From the NCBI RefSeq assembly GCF_030464345.1, contig NZ_VCYH01000001.1:496001-560000 (forward strand): a DNA stretch of 64,000 nt, given 5' to 3'. The DNA comes from Methanoculleus frigidifontis (GTDB lineage: Archaea; Halobacteriota; Methanomicrobia; Methanomicrobiales; Methanoculleaceae). This document shows positions 8,993-17,724 of the stretch, piece by piece. Made by a program: the position numbers and the translations under genes. The notes under the pieces are model-generated. The model worked only from the letters and a program-made list of their open reading frames with translations. It ran no database searches and was not told the origin of the DNA. How positions within the stretch are numbered: position 1 is the stretch's first letter; each line of letters starts with the position of its first letter.

Positions 8993-10906
8993 TCACTCGA
9001 TCACCCGCAGCACCACGACCGTGATATCGTCGAACTGCGGAGCTTCGCCGGCGAACGCGGCGACGGCGTCCCGGATCGCGTCCGCGACCGCACCGGCGGA
9101 AAGGTCGGCAGCCTCCTCGACGACGGCGCGGAGCCGGTCTTCCCCAAGCATCCCGCCGCTTTCGCTCTCCGCCTCGGTCACGCCGTCGGTGTAGAGGACG
9201 AGGAGGTCGCCGGGCAGCAGCGGGAGCGTGACCTCGCCGTAGTCCATATCCTCGAGGAACCCGATCACCGGCCCGGTCGGCTCGAGCGTCTCATACGTTC
9301 CGTCCGCCCGCCGGAGGATCGGCGGGTTGTGGCCGGCGTTGACGTAGGTGAGGGTGCGTGCCCGTTCGTCGACGACGGCGTAGAAGAGGGTGACGAAGCT
9401 GACCGAGCCGGCGTCCTCGATGACGGTATTGTTCGCCCGGCGGATGGTCTCGGCGGGTACCCGGCACCAGCGTGCGACGGTGCGGACGGCCGTCCGGGAG
9501 AGCGCCATGTAGAGTGCGGCCGGCACGCCCTTCCCGGCCACGTCGGCGATGACGAGGGCACAGCGCCCCTCACCCTGGCCGAAGAAGTCGTAGAAGTCTC
9601 CCCCGACCTCTTTGGCCGGGAGGGTGAACGCCGCCACCTCGCACCCCCGGGGCTGCGGGACGCTGCGGGGCAGAAACGCGGTCTGGATATCGGCGGCGAT
9701 CCGGAGCTCCGACTCTTTCCGCTCGATCTCTTCGCTGTATTCCCGGATCCGCTGCACCATCCTGTTGATGCTCCCCCCGAGCCGGACGAACTCGGTCGTG
9801 TTCAGCCCCCGGACGGTATGGTCGAGGTCGCCGCCGGCGATCCGGTCGGCATCGTCGATGACCGCGCCGACGGCGGCACCGACGGAGCGGGAGAGCCATA
9901 CGGCAAGCCCGATCCCGAGCAGCGCGGCGGCGAGACCGATGACGGAGTAGAGGACCAGCAGGTGCTGGCCGATGGCGTCGATCCGGGAGTGGTCGAAGAC
10001 CAGTTCCAGCACCACGCTGCCGTCGGTCACCGCGGCAGGGTCGTGGAGGTCGACGAAGACCCGGCGGGTCGTTGTCCGGCCGGCGGGGTCCTCACTCGTC
10101 GCCGAGGTGCGGTCTGCAAGAACGTCCATGACCCCGGCACCCGCAATCTCCCCGACACCAGTGCCGGCGACGACGTTGCCGTAGACGTCGATGATGCTGA
10201 CGGCGGCGAGGTCCGGGTTGTTCTGCAGCAGCGTCCGGACGGTGTCGGCGTAGGAGAGGTGCGACCGCACATCGGCGAACTCGGGCGCGTCGATCCCGAG
10301 TTCGAGGACGTAGCGGTGGTCGGGTGTCGGGAGGTAGGCGAACTTGCGGAGGCGGCCGGAGACGTTCAGGTCGCCGGCGTCCTCGATCGAGCGGACGACG
10401 CGGTCGGCGGCGAAGGCGTCCCCCTCGCGGATGGCAGTCAGGCGGGAATAAAAGGCGGGGAACTGGCGGAAATCGACCCCGATGACGTCCGGGACGGTCG
10501 AGAAACGGATGGTCCCGTCGGCGTCGATGATGTAGAGGTCGAGGTCGCCCGGGAACGCGGGGGCGAGTTCGTCTCTGAGAGCCGCAAGGTCGATCGCGGA
10601 CGGATCACCGCCTGCTGCGCGGTAGGCGTCGGCAAACTCCCCGAGCCCCTCCTCCATAGGGGGGTTGAGGTCGTCGTCGACGAGGGCGAGACCCTTGTCG
10701 ACGAGGCGGACCGCCCCGATCCCGTTCTGCTCGGTGTACTCCCTGAGGGTGTCGTACTGCCGGACGGCGTCGCCGCTCGCCTGCAGGTACGAGACCGCCA
10801 GCACCAGACCGACGACGGCGATGATGATGAGAGCGACCGAGACTGCAAGGACACTCCGGATCGAGCGGGCGGGCATCTCCGGATCCCTGCGGCCTGCAGT
10901 CCTCAT
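8993..10906 (-). CDS. Membrane-bound SpoIIE-type serine phosphatase with extracellular sensor
   Basis: The 637-residue protein has a transmembrane helix at about 17-42 and a large extracytoplasmic Cache-like sensor at about 43-310 (it contains DLYIIDADGTIRFST). A second helix lies at about 318-340. A HAMP segment (GGDLDHTVRGLNTTEF) and a coiled linker lead to a PP2C/SpoIIE phosphatase domain. Metal-binding motifs are GGDFYDFF, DVAGKGVPAALYMA, YTDGVTEAE and FDDITVVVL. SpoIIE phosphatases activate STAS-domain anti-anti-sigma-type proteins by dephosphorylation. The STAS gene ends 18 bases upstream on the same strand, so the two form an operon with substrate and enzyme adjacent. No RsbW-like kinase lies in the window. 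Confidence 0.9.
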   Translation of the reverse strand: MRTAGRRDPEMPARSIRSVLAVSVALIIIAVVGLVLAVSYLQASGDAVRQYDTLREYTEQNGIGAVRLVDKGLALVDDDLNPPMEEGLGEFADAYRAAGGDPSAIDLAALRDELAPAFPGDLDLYIIDADGTIRFSTVPDVIGVDFRQFPAFYSRLTAIREGDAFAADRVVRSIEDAGDLNVSGRLRKFAYLPTPDHRYVLELGIDAPEFADVRSHLSYADTVRTLLQNNPDLAAVSIIDVYGNVVAGTGVGEIAGAGVMDVLADRTSATSEDPAGRTTTRRVFVDLHDPAAVTDGSVVLELVFDHSRIDAIGQHLLVLYSVIGLAAALLGIGLAVWLSRSVGAAVGAVIDDADRIAGGDLDHTVRGLNTTEFVRLGGSINRMVQRIREYSEEIERKESELRIAADIQTAFLPRSVPQPRGCEVAAFTLPAKEVGGDFYDFFGQGEGRCALVIADVAGKGVPAALYMALSRTAVRTVARWCRVPAETIRRANNTVIEDAGSVSFVTLFYAVVDERARTLTYVNAGHNPPILRRADGTYETLEPTGPVIGFLEDMDYGEVTLPLLPGDLLVLYTDGVTEAESESGGMLGEDRLRAVVEEAADLSAGAVADAIRDAVAAFAGEAPQFDDITVVVLRVIE

Positions 10907-10924
10907 CGCCTCCCCGTCCGATGC

Positions 10925-12238
10925 CTAGACCCGCTCGATCCGGGTGACCGGCGCGATCCCGACCGTGGCGCTCCGGAGCTTCGCGATCGGAAGGAGGTGG
11001 TGGAGCGCCGTGAACGTCCCCTTCTCAAGCGCCGTCGCGATCCCCTCCTCGAGGACTCCCGGCTCCACGAAGGGAACGCCGGCGTAGACCGCTCCGGTCG
11101 CGTAGATGAAGAAGGGTGATGCCGGAGCACCCGCCCGGGCGTAGGTGAGGGGCTCGATGACCGCGGGGTCGAGCGCCGACTCCGCCCGTGCCCGATCGAC
11201 GACGTAGCCGAACGCGATGAGCGTCTCACCGTCATAACGGGGCTCGATATCGGTGGCGGTGACCGCATCGGCCGCGAGGCTGCCGGGCCGCTTCCCGAAG
11301 TACATCGAGTGCGGCTGTGCCGGTTCCGTCTTCCCGGCGGCGCGGTGCGCCTCCAGAAGCGAGGATCTGATGTCCGCACTGCAGATGCCCCGGACGGTGC
11401 CCCGCAGCAGGAACGAAAAGACGCCGGTGTAGTCCGGGTCGTTCTCGCTGAGGTGATTGGCGATCGTCTTGACAATATCCTGCAGCGCTATCCCGTCGGG
11501 GCCGTCCGCCGCGAGGGTGAGGTGCGTCGGGAACGTGCCGTCGACACCGGCGCGAAACGCGCTCGCCAGCGTGATGTGCCCGCCCTCGAGGTGCTCGGGC
11601 AGGAGGTAGTCGGGCGTGAGGTTTCCGTCCGCCGGCATGGTGTAGACGGTGCCGCGGATGCCGAGCATCTCGCCGACGAGTGGGGCTGCTGCTTCGAGAT
11701 CCGGTGCGGCCGCTCCGATCCCGGCCATGTAGTCCCCGACCGGCACCGGGACGGCGGTGATAGCCTGTTCCGAGAACGGCCCGGCATAGGCCGCCCGGAG
11801 GCTGCCCGCGTAGCGGAGGATCGCACCCTCTCCGCCCCGGTCGCTAAAGGCGCCGCCCGCCTCCTCGGCCTCGCCGCCGGCCGGCCGGAGGTCAGCGAGC
11901 GCCGCAGCGAGATCGGGATACTCCTCGATGACCCGCAGAAACCCGCCCATCGCAAAGATCTTGTGGACGTACTCCCCGACGCCGGCGACGGCGACCCGGC
12001 CGCTGCGCTCTTTCATGGTGATATAGAGCGACTGGAAGAACCGGAGCCCCGCCGAGCTCATGAAGTCCACACCGCTCATGTCGATGACGACCGCCCTGTC
12101 GCCTTCGTGCAGGGAAGAGCGGAGAAGTTCGTCGACTTTCTCTGCTCCGAATCCGTCCAGTCTTCCGCATGCAGATACTACTATGACATTTCCCTCTCGC
12201 GTCACCGTGCAGTCCATGCAATCACACTGATGCATCAA
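10925..12238 (-). CDS. STAS-domain protein fused to an uncharacterised C-terminal domain
   Basis: Residues about 8-105 form a STAS domain of anti-sigma-antagonist type. The phosphorylatable serine lies in the conserved loop VVIDMSGVDFMSSAGLRFF. The remaining 320 residues (437 in total) form a domain I do not recognise. It contains GGHITLASAFRAGVDGTFPTH-like alternating strands, the phrase DYTGVFSFLLRGTVRGICSADI and a C-terminal TALHHLLPI. Canonical STAS antagonists are only about 110 residues, so the fusion is unusual. It is transcribed directly before the SpoIIE phosphatase, its likely partner. The start could be either of the first two ATGs at 12238 and 12235. Confidence 0.85.
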   Translation of the reverse strand: MMHQCDCMDCTVTREGNVIVVSACGRLDGFGAEKVDELLRSSLHEGDRAVVIDMSGVDFMSSAGLRFFQSLYITMKERSGRVAVAGVGEYVHKIFAMGGFLRVIEEYPDLAAALADLRPAGGEAEEAGGAFSDRGGEGAILRYAGSLRAAYAGPFSEQAITAVPVPVGDYMAGIGAAAPDLEAAAPLVGEMLGIRGTVYTMPADGNLTPDYLLPEHLEGGHITLASAFRAGVDGTFPTHLTLAADGPDGIALQDIVKTIANHLSENDPDYTGVFSFLLRGTVRGICSADIRSSLLEAHRAAGKTEPAQPHSMYFGKRPGSLAADAVTATDIEPRYDGETLIAFGYVVDRARAESALDPAVIEPLTYARAGAPASPFFIYATGAVYAGVPFVEPGVLEEGIATALEKGTFTALHHLLPIAKLRSATVGIAPVTRIERV

Positions 12239-12448
12239 CCGGACGTAAGAAAAGGATTATTATTCTCTTCCGGCGGGATCGTGTAGCAGTCCGGAGGAAT
12301 TGGGGATGTGCCCTATGGGAGTACAGGAAGGAGAATGACCCCCCGGCGCCAGGTATCCGGGTCAACGGATGCCCCTGCCTCTCTGTGCGGGAGAGGGATG
12401 CGGCTGCCCGGCGGCTATCTGGATATGCGCAACTCCCGGGATAAACGC

Positions 12449-12456
12449 TTTATACC
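12449..12456 (+). promoter_or_regulatory. TATA box for the V4R-like gene
   Basis: TTTATACC lies 65 bases before the chosen start codon at 12521, which would place transcription start near 12477. A second AT-rich stretch follows at 12468-12480. The rest of the 280 bases between the divergent STAS gene and this gene shows no other feature. Confidence 0.4.
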
Positions 12457-12520
12457 GGCCAGCCAAGATAAGATAATTGTTCACGGTCCGTTCGTTGCAA
12501 CCGTATATGGGGTTGAATCA

Positions 12521-13009
12521 ATGCTGCATGTGAAAGATATCCCGGAGGCTACACGGTGGGAGATGGCCACCCACGTGCTCGGCCGGCTGGTCCTGGCACT
12601 CGGACAGGAAGCGGAGAGCGAGACCGCGGCTTCCTTCCAGGCCAGGATGTTCTCTGAGATGGGTCAGGAGATCCGTGCCATCGCTGACCGGTACGGCCTG
12701 CCCAGAGGTCACGCCGCAGACATCGTACAGACGCTCGGTATCGTTTCGGTTGTCCTCTTCGGGCCGGCGTTTACAACGCGGTTCATCGAAGGATTCCCTG
12801 AAGAGAGCGTCATCAGGCTGACCGATTGCGCCATGTTCCGGGAGGAGAGTGCCCACGGCATCTCACCGCTCCAGGTCAACAGCGTCTGCCAGGCATATGT
12901 CGGGCATGCGGTAGAGGCCCTGAATCCTGAGTTTTCCATCTCCATCACCCGTGCCCGGTGCAGGGGAGATGCCTTCTGCGAGATGGTCATCGAGAGACGG
13001 AAACCCTGA
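12521..13009 (+). CDS. V4R / ATC-hydrolase-like small-molecule-binding protein
   Basis: The 162-residue protein begins MLHVKDIPEATRWEMATHVLG. It ends with a Cys-x-Gly-Asp-x-x-Cys motif (CRGDAFCEMVIE), the C-terminal signature shared by V4R domains and ATC-hydrolase-like proteins. The middle is helical. In methanogens such proteins often act as ligand- or metal-binding sensors; the ligand here is unknown. The frame is open upstream to 12308, but the TATA box at 12449 supports the ATG at 12521. The last 139 bases are duplicated at 42794-42932, and a catalase-gene remnant follows in antisense. Confidence 0.65.
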   Translation: MLHVKDIPEATRWEMATHVLGRLVLALGQEAESETAASFQARMFSEMGQEIRAIADRYGLPRGHAADIVQTLGIVSVVLFGPAFTTRFIEGFPEESVIRLTDCAMFREESAHGISPLQVNSVCQAYVGHAVEALNPEFSISITRARCRGDAFCEMVIERRKP

Positions 13010-13196
13010 AAAACCCTCGATAGCCCACTATCCCGGCGGCGGCCCGCGAGGTGCACGGAGCGCCCGCGGTTCTGGAAAGACGGGGGATGATCGTCTCCCT
13101 CGTATTCCCCTGCCTTTATCAACTGACGGGACACCACGGATTTTCCGTGCCCGTCATGCCGACAGCGATTGAGAAAAAAGATTTTGAGGAATGCCC

Positions 13197-13345
13197 GGCA
13201 CCAGTTCCTTCTTCTCCCGGCCCCCGTAGCGGTGCTACGCGATGGCAGTCCTGAAGTTCCCGGCAAACGAGTCCATGTCTCCCCGGCTCCCGCAGGTCAC
13301 GAACCCCTATCCCCCCTGCCCTCTCCTCCGGCGCCCGGGTTTTGC
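13197..13345 (-). pseudogene. Remnant of a catalase gene 3' end
   Basis: Read on the minus strand, this stretch matches the C-terminus of the intact catalase at 42999-45119. It encodes VTCGSRGDMDSFAGNF, then a TAG stop inside the equivalent of TAIAQHRHW, then REKKELVPG. Homology fades beyond about 13345. The fragment is convergent with the V4R-like gene. In the 42.8-43.1 kb copy an intact catalase faces a V4R fragment in the same arrangement. It is a relic, not a gene. The stretch from 13010 to 13196 holds nothing else recognisable. Confidence 0.8.
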
Positions 13346-13377
13346 CTGCGGGTCTTCTCTTTTCGAGGTGTCTCAAT

Positions 13378-13387
13378 CTATATATAT
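13378..13387 (+). promoter_or_regulatory. TATA box of the Dps-like ferritin gene
   Basis: CTATATATAT lies about 50 bases before the ATG at 13432, placing the transcript start near 13410 and giving a short leader. It is one of the clearest TATA boxes in the window and lies just beyond the catalase remnant. Confidence 0.55.
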
Positions 13388-13431
13388 CCGGATGAGAATG
13401 TGCTGCGTGTTCCGATTGTAACATCGGTGTG

Positions 13432-13989
13432 ATGAAAATGGCGAAAGTTGCACGCGAAATGGTAGAAAATGCAGGAGTCGACGTCGATAAACTCCTCGAA
13501 CTGCTCGTGAAGAATGCATCGGCCGAACTGACGACGTACTACTACTATACCATCCTCCGGTTCAACCTGATCGGGCTTGAGGGAGAGGGGGTCAAAGAGA
13601 TCGCGGAGACGGCACGCATCGAAGACCGCAACCACTTCGAAGCGCTTGTTCCCCGCATCTATGAACTGGGCGGCGCCATTCCAAACGACATGGTGGAGTT
13701 CCACAACATCTCCGCCTGCAAGCCTGCACGTCTCCCGGAGGATCCGCGAAACGTCATGGAGATCCTCACGGTGCTGGTGAACGCGGAGCGGTGTGCCGTA
13801 CGCGGGTATACCGAGATCTGCAACATGACTGCCGGCAAAGACCACCGTACCTACGATCTTGCGCTCGCGATCCTCAACGAGGAGATCGAGCACGAGTCAT
13901 GGTTCTCAGAGTTCCTCGGAGAAGGGCCTTCAGGCCATTTCCTGCGGAGAGGAGAGACCTCGCCTTTTGTTTCAAAATTCCTTCGCTAG
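13432..13989 (+). CDS. Dps-like (DPSL) ferritin-fold protein
   Basis: The 185-residue protein matches the archaeal Dps-like family, which oxidises Fe(II) with peroxide and stores iron in a 12-subunit shell. Ferritin four-helix motifs are SAELTTYYYYTILRFN, EDRNHFEALVPRIYELGG and LNEEIEHESWFSEFL, carrying the Glu/His di-iron ligands. The two Cys in AERCAVRGYTEICNM match the pair that distinguishes DPSL proteins from ordinary Dps and bacterioferritin. The C-terminal GPSGHFLRR is also typical. ATG codons at 13432 and 13438 are both possible starts. The catalase remnant beside it hints at an earlier peroxide-defence cluster. Confidence 0.88.
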   Translation: MKMAKVAREMVENAGVDVDKLLELLVKNASAELTTYYYYTILRFNLIGLEGEGVKEIAETARIEDRNHFEALVPRIYELGGAIPNDMVEFHNISACKPARLPEDPRNVMEILTVLVNAERCAVRGYTEICNMTAGKDHRTYDLALAILNEEIEHESWFSEFLGEGPSGHFLRRGETSPFVSKFLR

Positions 13990-14051
13990 AGGAGGGGAGG
14001 TGTCCCTTCCTCTTTTCCGGCTCCGCATGCTGCCCGCCCCGGAGTAAGACG

Positions 14052-14876
14052 ATGCTCATCGACTTCGCCGGGCTTGACCCGGTTCTGCAGGCGCTCCTCG
14101 CCGGGTGCTTCACCTGGGGGCTGACCGCTCTCGGAGCCGGGGGCGTCTTCCTGACGCGGAAGATGAACCGCAGGCGGATGGACGGTATGCTGGGGTTTGC
14201 AGCCGGGGTCATGATCGCCGCCAGTTTCTGGTCACTTCTGCTGCCCGCCGTCGAGCTTAGCGGATCGACCGGTCTTGCGGCCTGCATCCCGGCGGTCATC
14301 GGGTTCATCGCCGGCGGCGTCTTTATGCGGGGGCTCGACCTCCTCCTCCCGCACCTCCACACAGGCCTTCCCCTCTCGGGAGCGGAAGGGCCGGCCTCGC
14401 CCCTCGGGAGGACGACGCTCCTTGCCATCGCCGTCACGATGCACAACATCCCGGAGGGGCTCGCGGTCGGGGTGGCCTTCGGCGCCGCCGGTGCAGCCGC
14501 TGCCGCAGGCCTCCCGTACGAGACACTCGGCGCTGCGGTTGCGCTCACGCTCGGTATCGGACTACAGAACTTCCCGGAGGGGTTTGCCGTCTCGGCGCCG
14601 TTCGCCGGGGCGGGCTACTCCCGGCTCAGGAGTTTCTGGTACGGCCAGCTCTCGGCGGTCGTGGAACCGATCGCCGCCGTCATCGGGGCTGCTGCGGTGC
14701 TTCTGATCCAGCCGCTGCTCCCGTATGCCCTCGCCTTCGCCGCCGGTGCGATGATCTTCGTCGTCGGGGAGGACGTCATCCCGGAGTCGCAGAGGAGCGG
14801 CAACACCGACCTTGCCACGATGAGCCTGCTCGCCGGGTTCGTAACGATGATGGCGCTCGACGTCACCTTCGGGTGA
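14052..14876 (+). CDS. ZIP-family divalent metal transporter
   Basis: The 274-residue integral membrane protein has about eight predicted helices. The ZIP metal-site motifs are HNIPEG in helix 4 and QNFPEG in helix 5, and a GEDVIPES segment lies in the C-terminal half. A shorter cytoplasmic loop between helices 3 and 4 contains a His (LLPHLHTGLP). Such transporters move zinc, iron or manganese into the cytoplasm. It starts 63 bases after the ferritin gene on the same strand, so iron or zinc supply to the ferritin is a reasonable inference. The chosen ATG at 14052 gives the family length; the longer frame overlaps the ferritin gene. Confidence 0.9.
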   Translation: MLIDFAGLDPVLQALLAGCFTWGLTALGAGGVFLTRKMNRRRMDGMLGFAAGVMIAASFWSLLLPAVELSGSTGLAACIPAVIGFIAGGVFMRGLDLLLPHLHTGLPLSGAEGPASPLGRTTLLAIAVTMHNIPEGLAVGVAFGAAGAAAAAGLPYETLGAAVALTLGIGLQNFPEGFAVSAPFAGAGYSRLRSFWYGQLSAVVEPIAAVIGAAAVLLIQPLLPYALAFAAGAMIFVVGEDVIPESQRSGNTDLATMSLLAGFVTMMALDVTFG

Positions 14877-14916
14877 CCGGCTTCGAACGGAGCGAGAGCG
14901 TGCAAAAAATATGTTT

Positions 14917-15396
14917 CTAGGCGGTCGCCACCTGCTCCCGCAGGAGGCGCCGGATATCGAGCCAGATGATCAGGTCGGTTCGGTCGGTCTCCCGGCCGTC
15001 GCCTTCGTCCTCGACGCCCAGTTTGATGATCCCCTTGACGTAGGCGGCGTTCGAGGCCGCATCGTCCATCGTGTCGATGTCCCGGTCGTTCACCTGGCGG
15101 ACGCTGCTGACGTCGTCGACGATGATCCCGACGTTCGAGCCGCCGGCTGCCTCCGGAACCAGGACGATGATCTTCCGGTTCTCGGGGTTCTCCCCGTCGT
15201 GCAGCCCGAGGAGGGCGTTTAAGTTGAGGATGTTCGTGATCTCGCCCCGCAGGTTGATGATCCCGGCGATATACCCGGGTGAGCGGGGGAGCGGAGTGAT
15301 TGGCATCATCTCCACGATCTCCCGCGCAAGCTGGATGTCGAGGGCATAGTGCTCTCGTCCGAGCTGGAACTCCACCACATCGATGGTTGTTGCCAT
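14917..15396 (-). CDS. cheW: Chemotaxis coupling protein CheW
   Basis: The 159-residue protein has the CheW SH3-like double-barrel pattern: VVEFQLGREHYALDIQLAREIVEMMPITPLPRSPGYIAGIINLRGEI in shortened form, then VGIIVDDVSSVRQV and a C-terminal strand. CheW couples receptors to the kinase CheA. It follows the chemoreceptor gene by 15 bases on the same strand and is clearly in its operon. An insert rich in acidic residues (EDEGDGRETD) near the C-terminus is slightly unusual. No cheA or cheY is present in the window. Confidence 0.93.
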   Translation of the reverse strand: MATTIDVVEFQLGREHYALDIQLAREIVEMMPITPLPRSPGYIAGIINLRGEITNILNLNALLGLHDGENPENRKIIVLVPEAAGGSNVGIIVDDVSSVRQVNDRDIDTMDDAASNAAYVKGIIKLGVEDEGDGRETDRTDLIIWLDIRRLLREQVATA

Positions 15397-15411
15397 ACTG
15401 CATCCCCTGTA

Positions 15412-17724
15412 TCAGATCCGGAACCGCTGCATCTTCGAACGGAGCTCGCCGGCCATCTGGTTGATCTCGTGGGCTGCGCTGCCGATCTCCTCGGTCGAGG
15501 CGCTGGCCTCTTCGGCGAGCGCCGCAAGGTCGTCCATCTGGTTCTGAGTCTCCTTCGTGAGGCGCGTGCCTTCCGCCATCCCCTGCACGACCTTATTGGT
15601 GCTGTTTGCCTGGTCTTCAGTGGCACGGGCGATCTCCCCGAGGCCGTGCGCGACCACGTCGGCCTCGCTGATGATGGTGTGGAGCGCCTCGATCGTCTTG
15701 GTCACGCTCGCGACGCCGGCCCCGATCTCGGCATGGGCCGACGTGATCGCGCTTGCGGTCTTCTCGCTGCTCGTCTGGATACCGCCGATCACCTTCTCGA
15801 TATGCTGCGTTGCGCCCTTCGCCTCGCCGGCGAGGTTTCGCACCTCTCCGGCGACGACCGCAAACCCGCGGCCGTGCTCCCCGGCACGGGCGGCCTCGAT
15901 GGCTGCATTCAGCGCCAGCAGGTTGACCTGGTTGGCGATGTCGGTGATGAGTTTCACGATGTTGTTGATCTCGCGCATCTGGGCGTTGAGCCCCTCGATC
16001 TCCTCGACACTCTGCCGGGCGATCCCCTCGACGATCTTCATCTTCTGGTTCGCCTCGTCGCCGAGGCTCTGCGCCTGCTTGCCCTGGCTGGCCGTGTTCT
16101 GCGCCCGCTCGAGGACATCCTGCGAGGTGCTGGCGATCTCCTCGTTGGAGGCGGAGAGGTCGGCGAGTTGCCGGTCGATATCCTCGATCTGGTCGAGCAC
16201 CTGCCTGGCGAGGTCGGCGCACTGCTGGCTCGTGCTCGAGACCTGCTCGGCGGCTTTTGCGATCTCCTCCGAGCCCTTGCTCGTCTCGGCGGTGCCATCC
16301 TCGACCTGTACGATGGCCTGGTTTATCTCGCCGAGCGTCGTCGAGACCTGCACGCCGATGTTGTCCAGCGCCTCTTTGAGCTTCTGGAACTCACCGGCGA
16401 CCTTGAGTTTCTCGGTGAACCGTTCCGAGAAGTCGCCCTGTGCGTAGTGCTGCGAGACACGGATCGTCTCGTCGATGGGGTGAACGATAGCATCAAGCGT
16501 CTTGTTGACACCCTCGACCACGGTCCTGAACCCGCCCTCGTGCTTTGCGGCATCCGCCCGTGTGGTGAGTCTGCCGAACATGGCAGCCTCGACGAGCATC
16601 TCGGCGTCGTCGATCATCGCGCCGACGTTGTTGCGGACCTGCGCCAGGTTCTCTGCGATCGTGACGAAGTTCTGCCGGATCTCTTCGGTGCGTTCGTCGG
16701 CGGGAGCGATAACGAGATCGAACTCGAGGTTCCCGGCCGCAAGAAGGTTCAGGTTTCCGGCGAGGCGGTTAACCTCCTGATCCATATAGGCGGCCTTCTG
16801 CTGCGCCTCATCGACGAGGTTCTGCTGCTCGGTCCAGTCGTTCCAGACGTAGAAGGCCATCTCGATCTCACCGCTGCCGTCGAGGATCGGGATGGCGTTT
16901 AAGGTCAGGTACTTCTGCACGCCGTCGGGCCACTTCGCGAGGACGTCGGTCCGTGCCCGCTTCTTCGTCTCATAGCATGCGTAGAAGTCGTCACCGCCGA
17001 TGACCGTGATGTCGTAGTCATAGAGCTTCTTTGCCATCGTCTCTTCGCGGGTTCCCCGCCACATCCGGGCGTACTCATCGTTGATGTCGATGCGGCTCTT
17101 GTCTGCCCGCAGGACGGCGATGGCGAGCGGGTTGTCCTGGATCATCGTGTCGACGCGCTGCTGCGCCTTCGTGACCTCTTCCTCTTTGTCATGCTGCTCG
17201 GTCCAGTCGTTCCAGACGTAGAAGGCTATCTCGATCTCACCGCTGCCGTCGAGGATCGGGATGGCGTTTAAGGTCAGGTACTTCTGCACGCCGTCGGGCC
17301 ACTTCGCGAGGACGTCGGTCCGTGCCCGCTTCTTGGTCTCGTAGCAGGCATAGAAGTCGTCGCCGCCGATGACCGTGATGTCGTAGTCGTAGAGCTTCTT
17401 TTGCAGGGTCTCTTCGCGGGTTCCCCGCCACATCCGGGCGTACTCATCGTTAATGTCGATGCGGCTCTTGTCTGCCCGCAGAACCGCGATCGCGAGCGGG
17501 TTGTCCTGGATCATCTGCGTAAACTGCCTCTTGAGAGCGGCTGCTACGGTCAGTTCCTCCTGGTGAGACGCACCGCGCTCCTCCAGTGCGGCCAGTGCGG
17601 CGTTGATCCGGCTCGCGAGCGGCCGGAGTTCGTCTCCAACGGTGTTCTCATCAAGCCGGGAGGCATACTCCCCGGCGATGATCCGGTCAAGTGCTGTCTG
17701 CAGTGCTGCTGTATCCAATGCCAA
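15412..17724 (-). CDS. Soluble methyl-accepting chemotaxis protein with two near-identical PAS domains
   Basis: The 770-residue receptor has no membrane helix. Residues about 70-190 and 195-315 are PAS domains that are almost identical, both containing RADKSRIDINDEYARMW and GGDDFYACYETKK. Two HAMP-like segments (AAGNLEFDL and AQGDFSERF) follow. The C-terminal signalling coiled coil has the receptor hairpin tip NLLALNAAIEAARAGEHGRGF. It senses a cytoplasmic signal, probably with a ligand or cofactor in the PAS pockets, and signals through the adjacent CheW. The promoter must lie in the AT-rich segment upstream (17960-18060). The PAS duplication is visible at DNA level. Confidence 0.93.
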   Translation of the reverse strand: MALDTAALQTALDRIIAGEYASRLDENTVGDELRPLASRINAALAALEERGASHQEELTVAAALKRQFTQMIQDNPLAIAVLRADKSRIDINDEYARMWRGTREETLQKKLYDYDITVIGGDDFYACYETKKRARTDVLAKWPDGVQKYLTLNAIPILDGSGEIEIAFYVWNDWTEQHDKEEEVTKAQQRVDTMIQDNPLAIAVLRADKSRIDINDEYARMWRGTREETMAKKLYDYDITVIGGDDFYACYETKKRARTDVLAKWPDGVQKYLTLNAIPILDGSGEIEMAFYVWNDWTEQQNLVDEAQQKAAYMDQEVNRLAGNLNLLAAGNLEFDLVIAPADERTEEIRQNFVTIAENLAQVRNNVGAMIDDAEMLVEAAMFGRLTTRADAAKHEGGFRTVVEGVNKTLDAIVHPIDETIRVSQHYAQGDFSERFTEKLKVAGEFQKLKEALDNIGVQVSTTLGEINQAIVQVEDGTAETSKGSEEIAKAAEQVSSTSQQCADLARQVLDQIEDIDRQLADLSASNEEIASTSQDVLERAQNTASQGKQAQSLGDEANQKMKIVEGIARQSVEEIEGLNAQMREINNIVKLITDIANQVNLLALNAAIEAARAGEHGRGFAVVAGEVRNLAGEAKGATQHIEKVIGGIQTSSEKTASAITSAHAEIGAGVASVTKTIEALHTIISEADVVAHGLGEIARATEDQANSTNKVVQGMAEGTRLTKETQNQMDDLAALAEEASASTEEIGSAAHEINQMAGELRSKMQRFRI
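16823..17516 (-). repeat. Direct DNA repeat encoding the duplicated PAS domain
   Basis: Two copies of about 324 bases lie at about 16823-17146 and 17192-17516, within the chemoreceptor gene. Differences are few and mostly silent, so the duplication is recent or is kept uniform by gene conversion. Confidence 0.9.

Noticed and set aside
13119-13424. 101-codon minus-strand frame near the catalase relic
   Set aside because: It is out of frame with the catalase similarity, so it is a chance frame over a pseudogene.
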